Shown in pieces: positions 1-5,753 of a stretch of 64,000 nucleotides of DNA. The stretch comes from an uncultured Clostridia bacterium. GTDB taxonomy: Bacteria; Bacillota; Clostridia; TANB77; CAG-508. The stretch covers positions 1-64,000 of the forward strand of contig CAQPBJ010000003.1 of the NCBI GenBank assembly GCA_948852945.1, in the 5' to 3' direction. A model generated the notes under the pieces. It was not told the origin of the DNA. It made no database searches and worked only from the letters and a program-made list of their open reading frames with translations. A program made the translations under genes and the position numbers. Position 1 is the first letter of the stretch. The number at the start of each line of letters is the position of its first letter.

Positions 1-2
1 CC

Positions 3-2036
3 AAAGCTCCTGCAATCGAAAGATTGTCAAGAGAGCGGCCATATTTAAGGGAAAGGAGATATGGTCTGCCTGATATAGGGAGAAGGTACGATGGTGAGCA
101 GTTCAATCCTGCTGTGCAGGGAATAGCGGATGCAATTGATTTTTACGGATTCAAAGTCCGTGACAAAGACATTGTGGCTATACCTGATACAGACTTGGGA
201 ACTGGCAACCCTGTGAAATTCAGGGCATTTCCGTTGGCAGTGGAAGCGATGATGGATAGCTTAAATATGGATTCATTATATCGCTATCCATATACTGAAG
301 GGAGTGACGACATCCGGCAGCAGTTACTGAATTATGTAGAAAGGGAGGGGTTTATTAACACAGATCCATATAATTATGATGATATTGATGAAAAAGGATT
401 ATGCGTTCATAACATCACCTTTTCGGTATCTACGTCAGTGCTGTTTAATCAGATTATCAATATCATTTCAAATCCTGGCGATGTAGTTTTGGTTACTGCT
501 CCTAATTATGGATTATTTACCATAAGAACGGAGCGTGGAGGTGCGGAAGTTGAAGTTCTCAATTTGGATAAAGAGGACGATTTTCATGTAAATCCGCGCA
601 AATTGGCACAAAGAATTGATGAAATAAACGTCAGTCTGCAAAAAGTATATCACAGAAGAAAAGGCTATGTTCCAAGAGTAGTAGCTTTTCTGAACGCGAA
701 TCCCAATAATCCTACAGGACGTGTTATGGGAAAGAAACAGTATCAGTTGCTCTGTGATATTGCATATGTTTGTAAGAGCAGAGGTGTTTTTGTAATTGAT
801 GATTTGGTTTATCGCGATGTTACTTATGATCGTGATAATATTGCTGTTCCAATGGCGACAATACCGGGCATGTTCAGAAACACGATTTCTTTGTTTGGAC
901 TGTCAAAGGCGTATTCTCTTGCATCTCTCAGAGCAGGTTTCGTTGTAGCTGATGAAATAATAATACGGGATTTAGTTAACCGTATATTCCAGGAGATGGA
1001 TTCTGCGCCTGATATAATAGGACGTGCACTTGCCGGAGCATTTAATGCCACAGACAGGAGATACGAAGTGTATGATGTATATTTTAAACAATTGGTAGAA
1101 ATATACTTATACAAGTCTAATCTTCTTAAGGCTATGGTTTCGGGTATTGATGCGGCAGATGGCAGATTTCAGGAGAAAATTGTTACGACAGTTAGTGGTA
1201 TCTTAGGTGTTCCGTCAGCACAGCAGCTGTTAAAAGGTTTGCCTAGGGTTAAATTTCCTAAAGGTTTAGAAAGTCCGGATTCAGGATTTTTTGCAATTCT
1301 GGATTTTACTGAGCTTAAGGGAATGAAATATCAGGGGCATACGATCAGAACCAATGAGGATTTGCTCAAGTTTTTCTATTCGACTTCTCGAACCAGATTT
1401 TTGGTAGGCCAGTCAATTTCATGGCCGTATGAAGAGGAGCTTGTAGGTAGAATATCCTACTCAGTAGAAGATGAAAAGCTGGTAAAAGCGTTATTCAACA
1501 TGTATAATGCTATTTTGCTTTTGGATGAGAAAGACGATTATATAATAAGAAAGAATCGTTTGGAAGATCAGGAGCAAATGGCACGTATTAAGGTAGACGG
1601 TTGGAAAAACGCATATGATGCCATAGTGTCGTCAAGGTATCTTAACTCTTTGGACTATGAAAAGCAGGCGGAACGTTATAAGGAGAGTTTTGACGAGTAT
1701 AAGGATTTAGTTTTTGTGGCCGTAAGAGGTGACGAAGTATTAGGATATAGTTGCTTCAATCCAGTTCCAAATGTAGATGATTTTGAATCTGAGCTGGTAA
1801 GTTTGTATATTAAACCGGCGGAAATTGGGAAAGGAATCGGCACGGAACTCTTTTTGGCGACAGTAAGGCAAATGTACGCACTCGGAAAAAAGAACATGAT
1901 TGTAAGTTGCTTCAGTAATAATGAAGGAGCAATTAAGTTCTACGAGAAGATGGGAGGAAAGGTAGTAAAGACTAAAACAGTTAAAATTGGTGACGATTTT
2001 TATGAGGAGAACGTATTTTATTTCCAGATTAAGTAG
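3..2036 (+). CDS. PLP-dependent aminotransferase fused to GNAT acetyltransferase (5' end outside window)
   Basis: The reading frame is open to the left edge (codons from position 3), so the gene starts upstream; the TTG at 24 has no RBS and is not a credible start. Counting from that TTG, residues about 35-500 are a fold-type I aminotransferase: the N-term holds an NPNNPTG segment and an IDDLVY segment, and SLFGLSKAYSLASLRAG carries the PLP-binding lysine. Residues about 520-670 are a GNAT N-acetyltransferase with a GKGIGTELF acetyl-CoA loop and a typical NNEGAIKFYEKMGG end. The fusion suggests that an amino compound is transaminated and N-acetylated by one protein; the substrate is unknown. 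Codon choice (CGG, CTG, GAG, GCG) and GC are clearly higher than in the host genes from 2.8 kb on, which points to transfer. It is followed by a perfect palindrome and a stray tRNA 3' end. Confidence 0.85.
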   Translation, partial: KAPAIERLSRERPYLRERRYGLPDIGRRYDGEQFNPAVQGIADAIDFYGFKVRDKDIVAIPDTDLGTGNPVKFRAFPLAVEAMMDSLNMDSLYRYPYTEGSDDIRQQLLNYVEREGFINTDPYNYDDIDEKGLCVHNITFSVSTSVLFNQIINIISNPGDVVLVTAPNYGLFTIRTERGGAEVEVLNLDKEDDFHVNPRKLAQRIDEINVSLQKVYHRRKGYVPRVVAFLNANPNNPTGRVMGKKQYQLLCDIAYVCKSRGVFVIDDLVYRDVTYDRDNIAVPMATIPGMFRNTISLFGLSKAYSLASLRAGFVVADEIIIRDLVNRIFQEMDSAPDIIGRALAGAFNATDRRYEVYDVYFKQLVEIYLYKSNLLKAMVSGIDAADGRFQEKIVTTVSGILGVPSAQQLLKGLPRVKFPKGLESPDSGFFAILDFTELKGMKYQGHTIRTNEDLLKFFYSTSRTRFLVGQSISWPYEEELVGRISYSVEDEKLVKALFNMYNAILLLDEKDDYIIRKNRLEDQEQMARIKVDGWKNAYDAIVSSRYLNSLDYEKQAERYKESFDEYKDLVFVAVRGDEVLGYSCFNPVPNVDDFESELVSLYIKPAEIGKGIGTELFLATVRQMYALGKKNMIVSCFSNNEGAIKFYEKMGGKVVKTKTVKIGDDFYEENVFYFQIK

Positions 2037-2099
2037 TACAGAAATACTGATTAAGGAACTTAGTTTAATTTGTTATTTTGAATCATTTTGTATTTACCA

Positions 2100-2126
2100 G
2101 GGGGCATTCGAATTTCGAATGCCCCC
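2100..2126. terminator. Perfect 13-bp palindrome after the aminotransferase gene
   Basis: The arms GGGGGCATTCGAA (2100-2112) and TTCGAATGCCCCC (2114-2126) match perfectly around one base. It lies 63 bases after the stop codon. There is no T-run on either side, so it is not a textbook intrinsic terminator. It may stabilise the mRNA 3' end or mark an element boundary. Confidence 0.5.
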
Positions 2127-2140
2127 TAAAATTATAAAAC

Positions 2141-2165
2141 GGTTCGAATCTATCCATGCCCACCA
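2141..2165 (+). repeat. Stray copy of a tRNA-Tyr 3' end (att-like)
   Basis: The 25 bases here match 23 of 25 bases of the 3' end of the intact tRNA-Tyr at 2389-2413, from the T-loop GGTTCGAAT through the acceptor strand and CCA. Nothing tRNA-like precedes it. Such a 3' tRNA fragment is what a tyrosine recombinase leaves at the far end of an element integrated in a tRNA gene. It lies just after the foreign-looking gene that ends at 2036. Confidence 0.75.
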
Positions 2166-2246
2166 TATAAAAATGTTTAGAAAATCTGAAAAAAGTATTG
2201 ACATATTGATAATGTTAAATTATAATAGGTCTTGCGATTAGCAATT

Positions 2247-2323
2247 GCGCCCTTAGCTCAGTTGGTCAGAGCAACCGGCTCATAACCGGTGGGTCCAAGG
2301 TTCGAATCCTTGAGGGCGCACCA
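2247..2323 (+). tRNA. tRNA with CAT anticodon (Met, or lysidine-modified Ile)
   Basis: A full cloverleaf can be drawn: the acceptor GCGCCCT pairs with AGGGCGC, the D-arm has AGCTCAGTTGGT, the anticodon stem ACCGG/CCGGT holds CAT at 2281-2283, the T-arm is CAAGG-TTCGAAT-CCTTG, and CCA is encoded. The two G-C pairs in the anticodon stem do not match the three G-C pairs of initiator tRNA, so elongator Met is favoured; Ile-CAT cannot be excluded by eye. Confidence 0.93.
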
Positions 2324-2327
2324 CTAA

Positions 2328-2413
2328 GGGTAGGTGGTCGAGTGGTTAATGGCACCAGACTGTAAATCTGGCCGCGAGAGCGTACGATGGTTCGAATCCA
2401 TCCCTGCCCACCA
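2328..2413 (+). tRNA. tRNA-Tyr (GTA)
   Basis: This is a type II tRNA with a long variable arm. The acceptor GGGTAGG pairs with CCTGCCC, the anticodon stem CCAGA/TCTGG encloses GTA at 2362-2364, the variable arm is near CCGCGAGAGCG, the T-arm is GATGG-TTCGAAT-CCATC, and CCA is encoded. It lies four bases after the tRNA-Met and is presumably cotranscribed with it. Confidence 0.95.
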
Positions 2414-2455
2414 AAACAAGCTGAATTTTAATAGAATTCAGCTTGTTTTATTTTT
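2414..2455 (+). terminator. Terminator of the tRNA-Met/tRNA-Tyr unit
   Basis: The arms AAACAAGCTGAATT (2414-2427) and AATTCAGCTTGTTT (2435-2448) form a perfect stem that starts right after the tRNA CCA end. A T-rich tail (TTTATTTTT) follows. Confidence 0.85.
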
Positions 2456-2487
2456 ATCTAAAAGTATGATAAAATTTTTAAATATTA

Positions 2488-2516
2488 TAGACAGAACAAT
2501 AATAGTGTTGTAAAAT
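2488..2516 (+). promoter_or_regulatory. Promoter of the hydrophobic peptide (toxin-like) mRNA
   Basis: TAGACA (2488-2493) and TAAAAT (2511-2516) are separated by 17 bases. Transcription would start near 2523, giving a 5' leader of about 77 bases with a small hairpin (AAAGG/CCTTT, about 2569-2582) just before the RBS. That hairpin could hold translation down. Confidence 0.65.
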
Positions 2517-2599
2517 AACTATCACAGAAAATGAGAATAAGTAGATGTGGTTTGCCACTTTACATATAAAGGCTTGTCCTTTAGAATGGAGGTGGTGCT

Positions 2600-2710
2600 A
2601 TGATAGAAGCAGTTTTATTAGAAATAATATACTTACTTTTATTAGCTTTAGTTGTTGAAACTATTATAGTATTTGCCTTAATTATCTTTGTGATATATTT
2701 AAGCAAATAA
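2600..2710 (+). CDS. 36-residue hydrophobic peptide, probable Fst-like type I toxin
   Basis: The RBS GGAGGTGG (2588-2595) sits directly before the ATG. The product (begins MIEAVLLEIIYLLLLALVVE, ends VIYLSK) is almost entirely hydrophobic with two acidic residues near the N-term and a terminal lysine, as expected for a membrane-active type I toxin. It is far too short for routine gene calling. A convergent small RNA with its own promoter shares its terminator, and the two transcripts have an 8-base complementary stretch near their 5' ends. That layout is the one described for the par/fst locus of plasmid pAD1. The sequence itself is not a clear Fst match, so the assignment rests mainly on architecture. 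A regulatory membrane microprotein is the alternative. Confidence 0.7.
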   Translation: MIEAVLLEIIYLLLLALVVETIIVFALIIFVIYLSK

Positions 2711-2715
2711 ACAAT

Positions 2716-2759
2716 AAAAAAAACACATCTGTAATTTGACCGTTGCCGATGTGTTTTTT
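2716..2759. terminator. Bidirectional terminator shared by toxin mRNA and antisense RNA
   Basis: CACATC (2724-2729) and GATGTG (2748-2753) form the stem core, flanked by an A-run on the left and a T-run on the right. The hairpin therefore reads as an intrinsic terminator on both strands. It starts six bases after the peptide stop codon. Confidence 0.85.
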
Positions 2760-2802
2760 ACATATTAACGGGCAAACCACGTTTGTGGTTTCTCCATTTT
2801 CT
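2716..2802 (-). ncRNA. Probable antisense antitoxin RNA, about 87 nt
   Basis: A minus-strand promoter at 2838-2809 would start an RNA near 2802 that ends at the shared terminator. Near its 5' end it has a hairpin (AACCAC/GTGGTT, about 2777-2790). The stretch complementary to 2784-2791 can pair with the same eight bases, TGTGGTTT, in the peptide mRNA leader (2546-2553). The two RNAs also pair over the terminator. This matches the two-site interaction known for Fst antitoxin RNAII. Confidence 0.65.
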
Positions 2803-2808
2803 GTATTT

Positions 2809-2838
2809 ATTATAATATATTTTTTAGTGAAAAGTCAA
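2809..2838 (-). promoter_or_regulatory. Promoter of the antisense RNA
   Basis: Read on the minus strand, TTGACT (2838-2833) is followed after 18 bases by a perfect TATAAT (2814-2809). No minus-strand coding region follows, so it must serve a noncoding RNA. Confidence 0.7.
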
Positions 2839-2863
2839 GAAGATAAAAATTGGAGGAGATATT

Positions 2864-3208
2864 ATGGGGAAAAAAGTATTTGAAGTAGCAGATGATGAGC
2901 AATTATTTGCAGGGAAAGTTGCGGGAGATTGTTGGAAGATGCCAAAGGTAAGTATTAATAGACAAGTTTCAGGAAGATATTATTTTACAGATAAGCGTAT
3001 TGCCTTTTTAGCTTCTGGATTAATAGGTACAGAAAGTGTAAGTTGGGAAATTGAAATGAAAGATATTGACACAGTGAAAACCTGTACAACACCACCTTTC
3101 TTTCCATTTGGTATTTTAATTACAATGAAAAATGGAGATAAGTATAAATTATCTATTTTAAAAAGAAATAAGTATTATGAATGGATTTCATCACAAATAT
3201 CACAATAG
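2864..3208 (+). CDS. GRAM/PH-like domain protein
   Basis: The 114-residue protein has no signal peptide or membrane segment. Residues about 35-110 alternate beta strands with a final helix, in the pattern of GRAM/bacterial PH domains: GRYYFTDKRIAFLASG, then WEIEMKDIDTVKT, then a KNGDKYKLSI strand and a closing helix. Members of this fold usually act at membranes or as protein adaptors; no specific role is assigned. The RBS GGAGGAG lies seven bases before the ATG. It stands alone, followed by a terminator, next to the toxin-antitoxin-like locus. Confidence 0.65.
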   Translation: MGKKVFEVADDEQLFAGKVAGDCWKMPKVSINRQVSGRYYFTDKRIAFLASGLIGTESVSWEIEMKDIDTVKTCTTPPFFPFGILITMKNGDKYKLSILKRNKYYEWISSQISQ

Positions 3209-3240
3209 TTTTAATTAAATAAATCTTAGTAAAATCAAGA

Positions 3241-3280
3241 GTGAGTTATATTCTTAAGACATAGAATATGGCTCACTTTT
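3241..3280 (+). terminator. Terminator after the PH-like gene
   Basis: GTGAGTTATATTCT (3241-3254) pairs with AGAATATGGCTCAC (3263-3276) with two mismatches in the middle, followed by TTTTATTTTAT. Confidence 0.8.
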
Positions 3281-3313
3281 ATTTTATGAGAAGTGAGAGT
3301 TTTAAAAAATATA

Positions 3314-3349
3314 TTGACAGGTGTTATATACTGTTATATACTGTATAAC
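3314..3349 (+). promoter_or_regulatory. Promoter and operator of the YtrA-type operon
   Basis: TTGACA (3314-3319) and TATACT (3337-3342) are 17 bases apart. An inverted repeat GTTATA (3333-3338) / TATAAC (3344-3349) overlaps the -10 box, and a third half-site GTTATA lies at 3323-3328. The regulator gene starts 14 bases downstream. YtrA-family GntR regulators repress their own operon, so this repeat is the likely binding site. Confidence 0.75.
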
Positions 3350-3363
3350 AAGGAGGCGATAAT

Positions 3364-3741
3364 ATGAAAATGATTATTAGTAATAGTAGTTCTGTTCCTA
3401 TATATGAGCAAATAAAAAATTCAATTATTAATCAGATATTAGATGGAGAACTAAAAGAAGATGAATTATTACCTTCTATTAGAGTATTAGCCCAAGATAT
3501 AAAAATAAGTGCAATGACTATAAAAAAAGCTTATGATGAATTAGAAGAAGAAGGTTACTTAAAAGTAGTACATGGAAAAGGAACCTTTGTTGCACCTAAA
3601 AATAAGGAGTTAGCTAAAGAACAAGCACAAAAGGAAATTGAAAATTATATTGAAAAAATAGTTGATATTTCTAATAGATATAACATAGATAAAAAAGACA
3701 TAATTGATATGATTGAATTAATGTGTGAGGAGGACAATTAA
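3364..3741 (+). CDS. GntR-family (YtrA-type) transcriptional regulator
   Basis: The 125-residue protein has a winged helix at about residues 10-75: VPIYEQIKNSIINQI, then LPSIRVLAQDIKIS, then a KKAYDELEEEGYL recognition helix and a KGTFV wing. Only a short helical tail of about 50 residues follows, with no ligand-binding domain. That is the YtrA subfamily, which regulates its own ABC transporter operon, often in response to envelope stress. It is the first gene of a three-gene operon; its stop codon overlaps the start of the ABC ATPase. An operator-like inverted repeat lies over its promoter. Confidence 0.9.
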   Translation: MKMIISNSSSVPIYEQIKNSIINQILDGELKEDELLPSIRVLAQDIKISAMTIKKAYDELEEEGYLKVVHGKGTFVAPKNKELAKEQAQKEIENYIEKIVDISNRYNIDKKDIIDMIELMCEEDN

Positions 3742-4601
3742 TGAATAGTGTTATTGAAATTAAAGAATTAAAAAAGAAATATGATGACAAATTTGAGTTA
3801 GGAGAAATTAATATTGATATTCCCAGTGGTTCAATAGTTGGTCTTGTAGGAGAGAATGGAGCTGGAAAAACTACATTAATAAAATCAATATTAAATATTA
3901 TAAAGAAAGATAAAGGGAGTATAAAAATATTTGGTAAAGATTATAAAGATGAAAGTGTAAAAGAAGAAATAGGAGTAGTTTTAGATGATACTTTTTTTCC
4001 AGAAATATTAACAGCTAAAGATATAAATAGTTCTATGAAAAGCATATATAAGAATTGGGATAGCGGTTTATTTTTTAATTATTTAAAAGAATTTAACTTA
4101 CCAAAAAATAAAACAATAAAATCATTATCAAAAGGAATGAGAAAAAAATTAGAAATTGCTACAAGTCTAGCTCATAAACCTAAGTTATTAATATTAGATG
4201 AACCAACAAGCGGATTAGATCCAGTAGTTAGATCAGAAGTGTTAGATATATTTTTAAAATTTATTGAAGATGATGAGCATTCTATTTTACTTTCAACTCA
4301 TATAACTAGTGATTTAGAACATATAGCAGACGAAATTATATTTATTGATGATGGTAAGATTGTTCTTGAAAATTCGAGAGATGAATTAATGGATAATTAT
4401 GCAATATTAAAATGTGATATAGATTATTTTTCTAAAATTGCTAAGGAAGATATTTTAAGATTTAGAAAAACAAAATATTCATATGAAATATTGGTTAATA
4501 ATAGAGAAAAAATAAGTAAGAAGTATCAAGATTGTGTTGTGGATAAAATTTCAATTGAAGATTTAATGGTTCTAATGATTAAGGGGGAAAAAATATGTTA
4601 G
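3741..4601 (+). CDS. ABC transporter ATP-binding protein
   Basis: The 286-residue ATPase has Walker A GENGAGKTTLIKS at about residue 38, signature LSKGMRKKLEIA at about 132 and Walker B LLILDEPTSGLDP at about 150, followed by an H-loop region (STHITSDL). A C-terminal extension of about 80 residues is typical of the YtrB/BcrA-type exporters. Its start overlaps the regulator's stop and its end overlaps the permease start, so the three are translated as a unit. The substrate is unknown; such systems often deal with cell-wall-active peptides. Confidence 0.92.
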   Translation: MNSVIEIKELKKKYDDKFELGEINIDIPSGSIVGLVGENGAGKTTLIKSILNIIKKDKGSIKIFGKDYKDESVKEEIGVVLDDTFFPEILTAKDINSSMKSIYKNWDSGLFFNYLKEFNLPKNKTIKSLSKGMRKKLEIATSLAHKPKLLILDEPTSGLDPVVRSEVLDIFLKFIEDDEHSILLSTHITSDLEHIADEIIFIDDGKIVLENSRDELMDNYAILKCDIDYFSKIAKEDILRFRKTKYSYEILVNNREKISKKYQDCVVDKISIEDLMVLMIKGEKIC

Positions 4602-5230
4602 GGTTTATAAAAAAAGATTTATTTATGATAAAAGCCAATTTAAAAACATTTTTAATTATATTTGCACTATATATAGTATTAGCAATACAAGGTAGTTTTG
4701 ATATTACTTTTGTAATACCGTTAATAGGAATAATGTTATTTATTACTACATTTAGTTATGATGATTATAATAATTGGAATGCATATGTTGCTACAATTCC
4801 AAACGGAAGAAGAAATGCAGTTAGAGCTAAATATGTTGTTTCAATTATTTTGATGATAGTACTTGGTATTATATCATTTGGGATGGCTATAGGTGTTGAT
4901 TATTTTATAAAAAATCAGGTCTATATAGATCAAAGTTTATCATCTGTATTAGGAATACTATTATCAATTGTTATTATTATTTCATTGCTATATCCTATAA
5001 TGTTTAAATTTGGTTCAACTAATGGAAGAGTAATATTATTTGTTGTAGTATTTGGTTTTGCAGCAATAATTGGATTTGTGGCAAACTATACTAGTATATC
5101 TTTTAATACTAGCCAAATAAAAGAACTGCTAGAAAAATATGTATATATAGCAATTCCAGTGATGTCAGTAATTTTATTAACAATTTCTTATTTAATATCT
5201 AGTAAAATTTATAGAAATAAAGAATTTTAA
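4595..5230 (+). CDS. ABC-2 type transporter permease
   Basis: The 211-residue protein has six predicted membrane segments (about residues 16-34, 36-54, 76-97, 117-135, 143-163 and 187-205). It has the short length and AIPNGRRNAVRAKY-like cytoplasmic loop of ABC-2 permeases in YtrA-regulated operons. It starts inside the end of the ATPase gene (RBS AGGGGG), which supports a two-subunit exporter. No terminator is obvious between it and the following GC-richer gene. Confidence 0.85.
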   Translation: MLGFIKKDLFMIKANLKTFLIIFALYIVLAIQGSFDITFVIPLIGIMLFITTFSYDDYNNWNAYVATIPNGRRNAVRAKYVVSIILMIVLGIISFGMAIGVDYFIKNQVYIDQSLSSVLGILLSIVIIISLLYPIMFKFGSTNGRVILFVVVFGFAAIIGFVANYTSISFNTSQIKELLEKYVYIAIPVMSVILLTISYLISSKIYRNKEF

Positions 5231-5300
5231 GAATATAAACTACTGAAAGGTAGATTATATAGAAACTCTAAACAAAATATTTTTTGATGGAGGTAGTGTC

Positions 5301-5546
5301 ATGAATAGAAACTTATCTTACAACGGCAAAAGCGTGTCTGAAATGACAGCAGAGGAACTGAGGCAGCAATTGGCAATTAACAAGAAAAGAATGACTGGTA
5401 ATAAATTGGTAATGGTTGTTGTTGCAGGAGTTAGCTTGCTTCCGTGTCCACCAGCAGCAATACTGGCAATTGTTATTGGTATTCTTAGAAGAAACTGGTT
5501 GCTGGAAAATAACGCAGTCTTGCAGGAGGAACTGAATAAAAGATAA
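5301..5546 (+). CDS. Small membrane protein, GC-richer single-gene cassette
   Basis: The 81-residue product is not recognised. Residues 12-32 form a charged amphipathic helix (MTAEELRQQL), residues about 36-62 one long hydrophobic segment interrupted by PCPPA, and the tail is a charged helix ending in EELNKR. The RBS GGAGGT lies seven bases before the ATG. Base composition and codons (CTG, GCA, CGT-poor but GGC, ACG present) differ from the very AT-rich transporter genes before it. A small hairpin (CTAC/GTAG) precedes it and its own terminator follows. It belongs with the other isolated GC-richer genes of this window; a clear promoter was not found here. Confidence 0.7.
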   Translation: MNRNLSYNGKSVSEMTAEELRQQLAINKKRMTGNKLVMVVVAGVSLLPCPPAAILAIVIGILRRNWLLENNAVLQEELNKR

Positions 5547-5570
5547 GTAAATTTCTATGTGAGAGGAAGA

Positions 5571-5606
5571 AGAGTCTGTTATCAATAAGAGATAGGCTCT
5601 TTTTCC
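5571..5606 (+). terminator. Terminator of the small membrane protein gene
   Basis: AGAGTCT (5571-5577) pairs with AGGCTCT (5594-5600) with one G-T pair, followed by TTTTTCC and TTTTTATTTTTT. Confidence 0.7.
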
Positions 5607-5690
5607 TTTTTATTTTTTATATAATTATGACATTTGGTATGAAAAATATATTAAAGGTACTTACTAATTTGCATAATTCCGTAAAAAGTA

Positions 5691-5719
5691 TTGATTTATT
5701 GCGGAAAATAGTGTAAAAT
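5691..5719 (+). promoter_or_regulatory. Promoter of the acidic membrane protein gene
   Basis: TTGATT (5691-5696) and TAAAAT (5714-5719) are 17 bases apart, about 35 bases before the start codon of the next gene. Confidence 0.65.
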
Positions 5720-5753
5720 ATTAGTTATGTAAACCAAAATAGGAGGTGTCGTT

